From Clostridium vincentii (lineage in GTDB: Bacteria; Bacillota; Clostridia; Clostridiales; Clostridiaceae), in assembly GCF_002995745.1 (NCBI RefSeq), contig NZ_PVXQ01000039.1, positions 1-32,148 on the forward strand: a stretch of DNA of 32,148 bases, written 5' to 3'. The notes under the pieces are model-generated. The model saw nothing but the letters and a program-made list of their open reading frames with translations. It was not told where the DNA came from and made no database searches. Positions 24,521 through 32,148 of the stretch are shown here, in pieces. The translations under genes and the position numbers were made by a program. Within the stretch, counting starts at the first letter, position 1. Each line of letters opens with the position of its first letter.

Positions 24521-25231
24521 TTGGATAATTGGAATATGGAGAAAGCTCTTGAGCTGTTTTCAAAACTTATTACAGGCGAAAATGTAAGTAATAAAGAGAA
24601 TGAAGACCTATACGAAGAATATAATTCGAATATGGAAATGTATAATATATTTGGTAGCATGATGGACAAGTTAAATTTAACTTTATATCAATATAAGGAT
24701 GCTTTATATATTACAGCTGGAGAACAGAATAAGGTTTTTGGCTATACTAATGAGGAATTAAGAAAGATGCTAGGCCTGAAGGTTAATAAGGAATTATATA
24801 TGTGCTATTTTATTATTTATAATATAATTACACTATTTTATAAAGATTCCTCAAGTTATACCTTTCAAGAATATATAAAAAGTGAGGATGTGCTAAAAAG
24901 CGTAGATGGCTCACTTTCAAGCATTGTTAGCAAATTAGATGTAATAGTAAAAAATGAACTTGAAGAGAATAGTTTTAATGCCATAGCTCTTTTGTGGGAG
25001 GAACTTCCCTTAACTCACAGTACTGATTTAGCAGTAAATACTAGAGCATATAAAAGTTCTAAGTTAGGATATATAAAGATTGCCTTTAATTTTCTAAAGG
25101 AGCAGAATCTTTTTATTGAGGTAGAGGAACGATATTATGCTAATGATAGATTTAAAGCTTTGATAGAAAACTACTTTGAGGATTTCAGGGGTAGGCTCTA
25201 CGAGATAATGTCGGAAGGAGTGCTTAATTAA
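24521..25231 (+). CDS. jetB: Wadjet subunit JetB (KITE-like, DUF6063-like)
   Basis: 236-residue protein from TTG 24521, one base after the jetA stop, with AAAGGG upstream; a TTG at 24503 is an alternative start. Size and place match JetB, the MukE/KITE-type subunit, and the pattern VFGYTNEELRKMLGL recalls DUF6063 proteins. It should bind the JetA kleisin and DNA as tandem winged helices. It ends with TAATG shared with the jetC start, so translation is coupled. No catalytic motif is expected. Confidence 0.78.
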   Translation: MDNWNMEKALELFSKLITGENVSNKENEDLYEEYNSNMEMYNIFGSMMDKLNLTLYQYKDALYITAGEQNKVFGYTNEELRKMLGLKVNKELYMCYFIIYNIITLFYKDSSSYTFQEYIKSEDVLKSVDGSLSSIVSKLDVIVKNELEENSFNAIALLWEELPLTHSTDLAVNTRAYKSSKLGYIKIAFNFLKEQNLFIEVEERYYANDRFKALIENYFEDFRGRLYEIMSEGVLN

Positions 25232-28200
25232 TGCCACAAATAAATAGGGTAAGAGTAAATAATGTTAAATATAATAATGGTACTCAAACATATGATGATT
25301 TCAAAATGGAATTTTCCTGTAGCAATACTTTGTATGACCTTGCAAACGGTGGGGGTAAAAGTCTTCTAATGTTATTGCTTTTACAAAACCTTATACCAAA
25401 TTGTCATCTAGATGAAAAGCAGCCTATAGAAAAACTTTTTAGGGGTAAGGAATCCAGCAATGTAATTCACTCACTTATTGAATGGCGATTAGATGATGGA
25501 GATAAGTCTGGTTTTAAGTATATGACAACAGGATTTTGTGCTAGAAAAGGTACAGAGACTTTTGGAAAGAGTGAGAATAAAAAGGATACTGCAGCCTTTG
25601 ATTATTTTAATTACTGCATATTCTATAATACATATAATGAAAATGATATAAATAATTTAGCATTGCAAGATAATAAAGAAAAAGTAACCTATAATGGCCT
25701 AAAAAAACAATTAAGATCACTGCAAAGTGACAACTCTTTTGTTGTCGCTTCCGATATCTTTGAGAATAAAAAGGGAGAATATCAAAGGTTTATTAGTCAA
25801 CATGGGTTATACGAAAGTGAATGGGAAATTATTAGGGGAATAAATAAGACTGAAGGGCATGTGAGAAGCTACTTTGAGCAAAATTATAGAACCTCAAGAA
25901 AGGTAGTAGAGGACTTACTTATAGAAAAAATTATCCAAAAGGCATTTATGGCTAAAACTAATAGATTAGATGACGAAGAAGATATGGCAAAAACCCTTTT
26001 GGATATAAAGGATAAAATCATAGAGTTATCTAAAAAGAAAAGCGAAATTTCAAAGTTTGATAGACAGGCAGATGTGGTTAAGGACTTTGTTAACAGGACA
26101 AATACACTTGTTAATGTTTATGAGGAAAAGGATAAAGTAGAAGCGGATATTGTAAAAACCTACAATACTTTGGAAAGAGGCATAAGGATTAAATATGAAG
26201 AACAGAATTCTCTAGAGGAAGCACTACATAGTATAAATAAAGAAGAAGAACAAATAGAGAAAAACATAGCAACTATAAAGCTGCAGAGTATGAATCATAA
26301 GCTAAGTAAGTCAGAAGAAGAACTTCAGAATATAGAAAGTAAATTTCAAAGTGCAGATTATCAATTTAATACACTAGATAATGAAATTAAACTTAGAGAA
26401 GTAAAGAATTATTTCATGGATTATCTAAATAACAAAAAGCAATTTGATGAAACTAAGCATCTGCTTGATAATATTTTTAAAGCCAATGAAACTTTGACAA
26501 GGGACTTAAACTTATTAGCCTACAATAAAAAAATTAGAGACGAAATGAAGCTTAAGGATCTAAATAATAAGTTTAGTGAATCTTTAAGTAAAGTAGAGGA
26601 ACTATCAAATAAGGTAGAAGAATCTAAAAAAGAAGAAAGAGATATTGATAAAAAAACTGCTGTCTGTGAAAGTAATATAACACAGTCAGAAGATAGTCTA
26701 AAAGTCTTGAAGGAAAAAGTTAACTCTCTTAGAGATCAGCTAAACATTATGCTTCTAGATGAGATAGATAGTGATATTACTAATTTAGAGAAGAATAGAG
26801 ATGATAGCGTAGAGAAAATAGACAAGAATAAGTCTTTATTTGAATCTTTGAAAGATCAAAACAACAATTCTAAAATTGATATTGCTAAACATGAAGAAAA
26901 AGTAACTTCAATAGAAGGCAAAATCAAGGATTATGATGAGTTAATTAAGCAGTATCAGCTAGATAAAATTAAGGCTACTAAATTATTAGAAGTTTATCAA
27001 TCAGATGATGTTTTATCTTTAAGTAATAGTCTAGATAGCAAATATAAAGAACTTTTAGGAATAATATTAGGACAAGAGCAAGAGCTGCAACAATCGGTAG
27101 AGTATTGTACACAGCTAGGTGAAGACAAACCAATACCTTCAACAAAAGAAATACTAAAGGTAAAAGAATATATTAATAGGAACTATAATGAGGACGGTAT
27201 ATTAGGTATAGAATATCTTCAAGGGCGTTCCGTAGAAGAAAAGGAAGCTCTATTAAGTGAAATACCTTTCCTACCATATTCTGTTATTGTAACCTACAAC
27301 TTTAATAAACTTCTTAAGGATGAAAAGTTTAAGGAATGTGATTTTGGGAACTATGCTATTCCAATTATCAGTTTAGAGGTTATTAAAGATAAACTTGATT
27401 TTAACATTAATGGTTTAACCTTTGCAGTAAAAGATAAGTCTAAATTTATAAATTCAGAAAAAATAAAAGAAGAAAAAAATAAGGTTGAAAGAGCGATATT
27501 AGAAATAAGAAATAACCTGGAACTCCTTAAAAGAAATGAAGAAACTTTAAAAATAGATAATACATATATTAAAGAATTCAAGTTTTCTTATGATAATAAA
27601 ATAGAGCAGATTAAAGAGGATTATGTTAAATCAAAAGATAAAAAAGAATCCTTAGAAACTGAAAGGATAATTTGCATAAAGACTATAGATGGACTTGACT
27701 TACAGATGGAAAATATTAAACTGAAAAATACAAGTCTAGAAGATAAGTTAACTACTTTAGAGCAGGATTTAAAGACTACTCGAGAATTAAAGGTTAATTT
27801 TGATAACTTAAATGAAGAAGAAAAGAGACTTCAGGACTTTTTAGAAAAGTTAAAATCCTTGAATTCAAAACATATGGAAATTGAAAATTTAATGATTGCT
27901 CTAAAAGGTCAAGAAAAAAGTGAACTTGAGATAAAGACAGCCTTAGAGGAAAAAATAGATCTAATAAAAATGGAATGGGACGATATTTATAAAACATATT
28001 ATAAGGAAGATAAGTATGAAAAATTAGATATAACTGATGAGGATTTAGAATCAAAATTCAGAGGTAGCAAAAAAGCCTTAGAAGAAAAAAATTCAGATGT
28101 AAAAGACAAAGATCAACTTTTGAAAAATTATCAAAGCAATATGGATAATAATAAAAAGGAAACTCGCAGTAGAGGATATTCTATAGAGCAACTTTACGAA

Positions 28201-29646
28201 CTTAAAAACAAAAATGAGATTTCAGTTACTGCTGAAGAAGAATTAAGGAAATTAAAAGAAGAATTTAAAACCTTAAAAAGTCAAGTTGAAGATTTTGATA
28301 AAGCTGTTATAAATTCTAGATTAATAAAAAGTAAGCTTGAGGGAAATATTGAAAGAATGGTAAGTGATTTCACAGATAAGTTTGGTGATTATGTGGCACT
28401 TGAAATTGAAGTGTTTAAATTCAAGCATTTTGAAGAAGACAATATTATGAAAAGAGAAAAGCTTGCTTTGAGAATAAAAGAGCTTTTAAAGTTACAAATT
28501 AGTATCGATCGAGGAATTGAAGCTTTAAAAGTTATTATTGCTGATATAGAGGTAATTCTAAGGTCTAGCAATATTTCTAAAGATAAGACAAAGGCCATCC
28601 TTGAAAATCAAGAAGATATTAAAAGTTATTATGTAATTTTAGAAAAAGATTATGATAAAGTTTGTAAAAAAGAAAAAGATAGTAAGCTGACTTTTGAAAT
28701 TGGTAAAGAAAAGAATATAAAAACACTTAAAGAGATAGGGGCTATTGATTTAGCTGAAGAATTCTCACGAAGCATTAATGTTCCTTCTATGAGTGAAAAA
28801 TGCAGAGAACTTATAGAGAACCTAGAAAATATCAAAGAGCTTATATATCTTCAAAAGGGAAAAATAGAAAATGATATTAAGGATATGGAGCAAATTAAAG
28901 ATAATTTTCAAAATCAATGCCTCCAACGCTGCAGAGATGTGAAAACAGAACTTGATAGACTACCACGGTTATCAAGATTAAATTTGAATAATGAGATAAT
29001 ACAAATGGTTAATCTGCAGCTACCTTATGTGAAGGAAGAACAGCAAAAGTTCCACATGTCTCAGTATATTGAGGAAACAATAAAAAATGTTGATAAGATG
29101 GAAGATACTTTAGAAAAGGTCAAATATATTAAAAATCAGTTGGCACTTAAGCGACTTTTTTCTGTCATTGTTTCAGATATGAATAAAATAGTCTTGAAGC
29201 TTTATAAAAGAGAGCAGATATCAGAACAAAGCAAAACACTAGAATATGAGGAAGCTGTTGGTAGTACAGGTCAGTCACAAGGAATATATATTCAATTTTT
29301 AATATCTATAATCAATTATATTAAAAATATAAATTCCTTTAATTCTGATAATAATAAATTAAGGAAAACTATATTTATAGATAATCCCTTTGGATCAGCT
29401 AAGGACATATACATTTGGGAGCCTATATTTGAGTTCTTGAAAACTAATAATGTTCAGCTAATTGTGCCAGTTCGTGGAGCGACTCCAGCTATTTCTAGCA
29501 GGTTTGACGTGAACTACATCCTTGGGCAAAAACTTATTGGTAATAAGCAACAGACTGTAGTAATGGAAGTAAGAAGTCAGGTTGTAGCTCAAGAGGTGGA
29601 ATTCAGAAAAATAGAACAGGAGCAGTTAGGATTAGGGTTATCCTAG
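25231..29646 (+). CDS. jetC: Wadjet subunit JetC (SMC-like ATPase)
   Basis: 1471-residue SMC-family ATPase. The head has Walker A LANGGGKSLL (K43, S44) and, at the C-terminus, the signature GSTGQSQG (about residue 1344) and Walker B TIFIDNPFG (about 1380). Between them are long, K/E-rich coiled coils (about 270-590 and 770-1250) broken by a hinge-like globular part (about 600-750: YCTQLGEDKPIPS... to FAVKDKSKFIN). JetC dimers extrude DNA loops; with JetA and JetB they deliver circular DNA to JetD. The Asn after the Walker B Asp (DN instead of DE) seems usual in related Wadjet JetC proteins, by recollection. The ATG overlaps the jetB stop by one base. Confidence 0.9.
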   Translation: MPQINRVRVNNVKYNNGTQTYDDFKMEFSCSNTLYDLANGGGKSLLMLLLLQNLIPNCHLDEKQPIEKLFRGKESSNVIHSLIEWRLDDGDKSGFKYMTTGFCARKGTETFGKSENKKDTAAFDYFNYCIFYNTYNENDINNLALQDNKEKVTYNGLKKQLRSLQSDNSFVVASDIFENKKGEYQRFISQHGLYESEWEIIRGINKTEGHVRSYFEQNYRTSRKVVEDLLIEKIIQKAFMAKTNRLDDEEDMAKTLLDIKDKIIELSKKKSEISKFDRQADVVKDFVNRTNTLVNVYEEKDKVEADIVKTYNTLERGIRIKYEEQNSLEEALHSINKEEEQIEKNIATIKLQSMNHKLSKSEEELQNIESKFQSADYQFNTLDNEIKLREVKNYFMDYLNNKKQFDETKHLLDNIFKANETLTRDLNLLAYNKKIRDEMKLKDLNNKFSESLSKVEELSNKVEESKKEERDIDKKTAVCESNITQSEDSLKVLKEKVNSLRDQLNIMLLDEIDSDITNLEKNRDDSVEKIDKNKSLFESLKDQNNNSKIDIAKHEEKVTSIEGKIKDYDELIKQYQLDKIKATKLLEVYQSDDVLSLSNSLDSKYKELLGIILGQEQELQQSVEYCTQLGEDKPIPSTKEILKVKEYINRNYNEDGILGIEYLQGRSVEEKEALLSEIPFLPYSVIVTYNFNKLLKDEKFKECDFGNYAIPIISLEVIKDKLDFNINGLTFAVKDKSKFINSEKIKEEKNKVERAILEIRNNLELLKRNEETLKIDNTYIKEFKFSYDNKIEQIKEDYVKSKDKKESLETERIICIKTIDGLDLQMENIKLKNTSLEDKLTTLEQDLKTTRELKVNFDNLNEEEKRLQDFLEKLKSLNSKHMEIENLMIALKGQEKSELEIKTALEEKIDLIKMEWDDIYKTYYKEDKYEKLDITDEDLESKFRGSKKALEEKNSDVKDKDQLLKNYQSNMDNNKKETRSRGYSIEQLYELKNKNEISVTAEEELRKLKEEFKTLKSQVEDFDKAVINSRLIKSKLEGNIERMVSDFTDKFGDYVALEIEVFKFKHFEEDNIMKREKLALRIKELLKLQISIDRGIEALKVIIADIEVILRSSNISKDKTKAILENQEDIKSYYVILEKDYDKVCKKEKDSKLTFEIGKEKNIKTLKEIGAIDLAEEFSRSINVPSMSEKCRELIENLENIKELIYLQKGKIENDIKDMEQIKDNFQNQCLQRCRDVKTELDRLPRLSRLNLNNEIIQMVNLQLPYVKEEQQKFHMSQYIEETIKNVDKMEDTLEKVKYIKNQLALKRLFSVIVSDMNKIVLKLYKREQISEQSKTLEYEEAVGSTGQSQGIYIQFLISIINYIKNINSFNSDNNKLRKTIFIDNPFGSAKDIYIWEPIFEFLKTNNVQLIVPVRGATPAISSRFDVNYILGQKLIGNKQQTVVMEVRSQVVAQEVEFRKIEQEQLGLGLS

Positions 29647-29727
29647 TAAATATGAACAACACTAGAGATTTTCTTAATGGGTTCATTTTAAGGTGCGAAA
29701 TATAAAATAACATTAATATTAACAATT

Positions 29728-29760
29728 AAAACCGACTATGTTTTCACATAGTCGGTTTTA
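29728..29760. terminator. Bidirectional terminator after jetC
   Basis: Perfect 13-bp stem, AAAACCGACTATG (29728-29740) with its complement (29747-29759), A-rich on one side and T-rich on the other. It serves jetC (plus) and the binding-protein remnant (minus); its edge overlaps the latter's stop codon. Confidence 0.88.
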
Positions 29761-30285
29761 TTGTAAGTTAGTATATGGATAGTAAGGTATTCTAATTGTA
29801 TTTCCTGTATCATCAAATTTATAATTTGTTCCATTGAGAGGATCAGTACCAGAGACGAGGTTCATTCCTATAGTATAAACTGCATTTGCATAATCACGAG
29901 GATCTTGTATAATAGTTCCTGCCATAGCACCTTGTTTAATTAATTCTTTTGCCTTAGGTAAGCCTCCAATACCAACAACTGGGATATGTTTTGAGTTATC
30001 ACCCTTGTTATATCCATACGTTTGAAGTGCTTCAATAGCACCTATTGCCATTTCGTCATTACTGGCGATTATTAACTCAAGTTTATCACTATATCGTAAA
30101 AAAAGTGAAGAGATAGCATCTCTTGCGCATGTTTTATCCCAATTACAAAAGATAGATGAAAGATCTTGAGTTTTTATTTCTGATTCATTAAGTGCCTGAA
30201 TACAATATTTACTTCTAGCAGTAGTTGCTGGATCATTAACAGGACCTTTTAACATTATGTGCTGCATTATATTATCATCCTCCAT
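29758..30285 (-). pseudogene. Galactose/glucose ABC binding protein (MglB-like), C-terminal half only
   Basis: 175 residues matching the second half of MglB-type periplasmic sugar-binding proteins: MLKGPVNDPATTARSKY, then ELIIASNDEMAIGAIEAL, PVVGIGGLPKAKELI and a tail FDDTGNTIRIPYYPY. The N-terminal lobe, signal peptide and lipobox are missing; in-frame upstream sequence hits a stop after six codons. Without its first lobe it cannot bind sugar normally and has no export signal. No permease or ATPase genes are nearby. The missing half faces the IS3 element, which may have caused the deletion. Confidence 0.8.
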
Positions 30286-30465
30286 ATTGCTATCTTTAAA
30301 TTAAATGCATAGTAATAGGTTATCTTTTTGTTGAAAATTTATTCGGTTTGATAGATAATATTGCAGTAATTTTATTTGTGTAATATATTATGTGAATATT
30401 TATGATATTCCAGAGGTGAATTACATTTTTGCACCTCGAAAATTAAGCTGTTAATAATATAAAAT

Positions 30466-31968
30466 AAGAAGAGTATCCCTATATTAATCTGGTACCCATG
30501 TCAAGGACAACTTAAAAAAGAGTGCTAAGCACATAAAAGATGATTTCTGTATTGAACAGGAGTCATCTTTTTTGATCCCCATTTATATCTGTAATTGTTA
30601 TAATATTTTATATATTTATCAATTTGGGTCTTAAGGTCTTCATAGGCTTTGAATGATTTATTATCAACATCATCTTTTAGATGACCAAAAAATGATTCTT
30701 GCGGAGCATTATCCCAACAGTTTCCACGTCGTGACATTGATTGTCCTAGCCCCTTGTCTTTAAGTAATTTTTGAAAAATTGGACTTGTATAATGAGCTCC
30801 CTGATCTGAGTGTATAAATGCATCTTTGGATAACTTAACTTTTCTTTATTGTTTTAATTTCAAGATCGTATCTGTAGCTATATCTAGAGTAATTCTTTTA
30901 GAAACATTGTGGGCTAATATTTCACCACTTGATGCGTCTAAAATGGTCGATAAATAAGCCATATCGCTTCCGTTATACTGTAGGTAAGTAATATCAGTTA
31001 ACAGTATAGTTCCAGGCACTCCTTGTTTGAAATTTCTATTTAATATATTAGGAACCACTCTATGTTCCTTAGTTGCCTTAGCCATTCTCTTGTAGGGATT
31101 AGCCTTTCTATGAGGACATACTATATTATATTTATTCATTATTCTTCTTATTTTTTTAAGGCTAAAAATTACATCAGATTCATTTTCTAAAATCATTTTT
31201 ATTGATCTGGAACCTTTCTTAAAACCACGATGGTTAAAGGCTTTTAATATAATATCTCGAGCATTCAAGTCCATTTCTTCTTTGTTAATTCTACTATCTT
31301 CTGAGTTTATATAATTGTAGTATCCCGAACGTGAAACGTCTAAAATGCCACAAAAATATCTAGTTAAGTTCTTGAATTTATTTGTGTTTATAGTTTCATT
31401 TATTAATTTGAAGATTTCAGAACTTCTTAATTTTATATTCTTATTTATCAGCAACCTTTCTGCCAAGTCTAATTTTTTTAATAGTTCGACCTGCGATTCA
31501 AGTAATAATATTTTAGCTTCTTGCCTATTTATTATTTCTTCTTTAGTTAATTCTCTAGCTAGTGGGCGTCCGCTTGCGGTTTTTCGAGTATCATATAACC
31601 CTATAATTCCATCCTTCTTGTATGCTCGTTTCCAACGGCATGCAGCTTGCTTTATTCTTGTTTCTCCTAAGACCTCAATATCTAATCCATTCTCATGGAA
31701 AATATCTTTTGGTAATTTACCAGCAATATATTCATTGATGAAAAGAATTTTAAATTCATGTGTATACGTAATCGAGCGTTCACTAACTTTTAGTATATTA
31801 TTATTATTATTTTCTAGTTTTTCAACTTGTTCTTTCGTGAATATATTCTTACTCATGTAGCTACCTCCTGATGTTAATTTAATTATACAAAAAAATACCT
31901 ATAGTCTAAACACTTTTTTTCACGTGTCCAGTCTATAGGTACCAGTTTATATAATGTATACTCTTCTA
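30466..31968 (-). mobile_element. IS3-family insertion sequence (about 1.5 kb)
   Basis: A transposase gene flanked by inverted repeats. The inner blocks CTGGTACC (30489-30496) and GGTACCAG (31938-31945) are exact, and similarity continues inward (about 28 of 39 bases) and outward through TAAGAAGAGTAT (30465-30476) versus ATACTCTTCTA (31958-31968). The true ends are therefore uncertain by about 25 bases per side (30466-31968 or 30489-31945). No clear target duplication was found. Confidence 0.7.
30525..31856 (-). pseudogene. IS3-family transposase interrupted by an in-frame TAA
   Basis: Reads as one 443-codon frame in which the OrfA-like HTH part (FLINEY..., WKRAYKKDGIIGLYD) and the OrfB-like rve integrase part are fused, without the usual programmed frameshift. 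The DDE residues are D in LLTDITYLQ, D in FIHSDQGAHYTS and E in NAPQESFFGHLK, the last two 35 residues apart as expected. A TAA at 30846-30848 lies between the first and second Asp; translation in the same frame continues cleanly to 30525. The stop therefore separates the catalytic residues, and the element should be unable to move itself. ATG 31856 follows AGGAGGT. Confidence 0.85.
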
Positions 31969-32024
31969 TTAGTTTTAAAACTTAATAATAGTAAATTTAG
32001 TACCTTGCTTCTGAGTCAAGTAAG

Positions 32025-32148
32025 GTAAGCGTCAAATAACTCATCACCTAGGACTGGCAGTAAATTAATGTGATAATACTCCTATACTTAGTAGGAGGTA
32101 ATTTGCATGGCAGAAAGAAGATCTAAAGAAGAATGGATGATACTTGTA
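32025..32148 (+). mobile_element. IS66-family element, left (5') end
   Basis: The inverted repeat GTAAGCGTCAAATAACTC starts at 32025 and pairs well with the right-end repeat at 92-124. It is followed by an untranslated leader and the start of a tnpA-like gene. The element continues past the right edge. The 56 bases between it and the IS3 end hold nothing recognisable. Confidence 0.65.
32107..32148 (+). CDS. IS66 accessory protein TnpA, N-terminal start (partial)
   Basis: ATG 32107 behind TAGGAGGT opens MAERRSKEEWMILV and runs off the window. This resembles the first residues of IS66 TnpA, a small DNA-binding accessory protein. Only 14 codons are visible, so the call depends on the adjoining inverted repeat. 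Confidence 0.55.
   Translation, partial: MAERRSKEEWMILV

Noticed and set aside
31345..31860. A 171-codon plus-strand frame opposite the IS3 transposase.
   Set aside because: It mirrors the transposase gene, has a hydrophobic Phe/Leu/Ser-rich composition typical of antisense AT-rich frames, and no plausible start signal.
1..32148. tRNA, rRNA, CRISPR arrays and known riboswitches.
   Set aside because: No cloverleaf with a conserved GGTTCRA arm, no rRNA stretch, no regularly spaced repeats and no recognisable riboswitch core was seen on either strand, though weak cases could be missed by eye.

Overview
The window looks like a chromosomal accessory region of a low-GC, anaerobic, Gram-positive Clostridium (sensu stricto). 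The evidence is strongly AT-rich DNA, strong AGGAGG-type ribosome sites with frequent TTG starts, a stand-alone anaerobic CO dehydrogenase (CooS) with an Rrf2 regulator, clostridial-style PTS genes, and insertion sequences at both edges. No rRNA, tRNA or CRISPR array was seen. All family calls come from reading motifs; no database was searched.

Layout. (1) 1-124 is the 3' end of an IS66-family element. It runs into a minus-strand sugar operon (PTS IIA-IIB-IIC plus a GH38 alpha-mannosidase, 87-4893). A divergent PRD-type regulator (5149-7086) is broken by one in-frame TAA; an 18-bp perfect palindrome lies between them. (2) 7.1-13.4 kb is a plus-strand patchwork: two SAM methyltransferases, a Cse60-like small protein, two GNAT acetyltransferases, a SpoVB-like flippase, several 50-80 residue membrane proteins and a DUF2798 protein. 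It carries the scars of a segmental duplication: a copied flippase leader and a copied methyltransferase tail. (3) 13.5-16.1 kb holds cooS and rrf2 on the minus strand, with matching 25-bp operators at both promoters. (4) 16.1-18.1 kb holds DUF6442-XRE-DUF1653 and then an MntA/HepT (MNT-HEPN) toxin-antitoxin pair. (5) 18.1-21.7 kb holds a decayed cooS tail followed by sacB (levansucrase) and levB (endolevanase), both very Bacillus-like. (6) 21.8-29.6 kb is a complete four-gene Wadjet (SMC-type plasmid defence) operon in the order jetD-jetA-jetB-jetC. (7) 29.7-32.1 kb holds a truncated galactose-binding protein, an IS3-family element whose transposase has an in-frame stop, and the 5' end of another IS66 element in the same orientation as the left one.

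How the parts fit. The sugar operon would import and hydrolyse a mannosyl substrate, with the broken PRD protein as its original activator. SacB would build levan from sucrose and LevB would cut it back. Rrf2 probably represses itself and cooS in response to iron-sulfur or redox state. Wadjet (kleisin, KITE, SMC and TOPRIM nuclease subunits) would cleave small circular DNA; together with MntA/HepT and the flanking IS copies this makes a small defence island. Wadjet and MNT/HEPN are known systems. The less expected observations are the CooS vestige, the reciprocal duplication remnants, the IS66-derived C-terminus of the mannosidase, the divergent CooS active site and the shared terminator and leader repeats.
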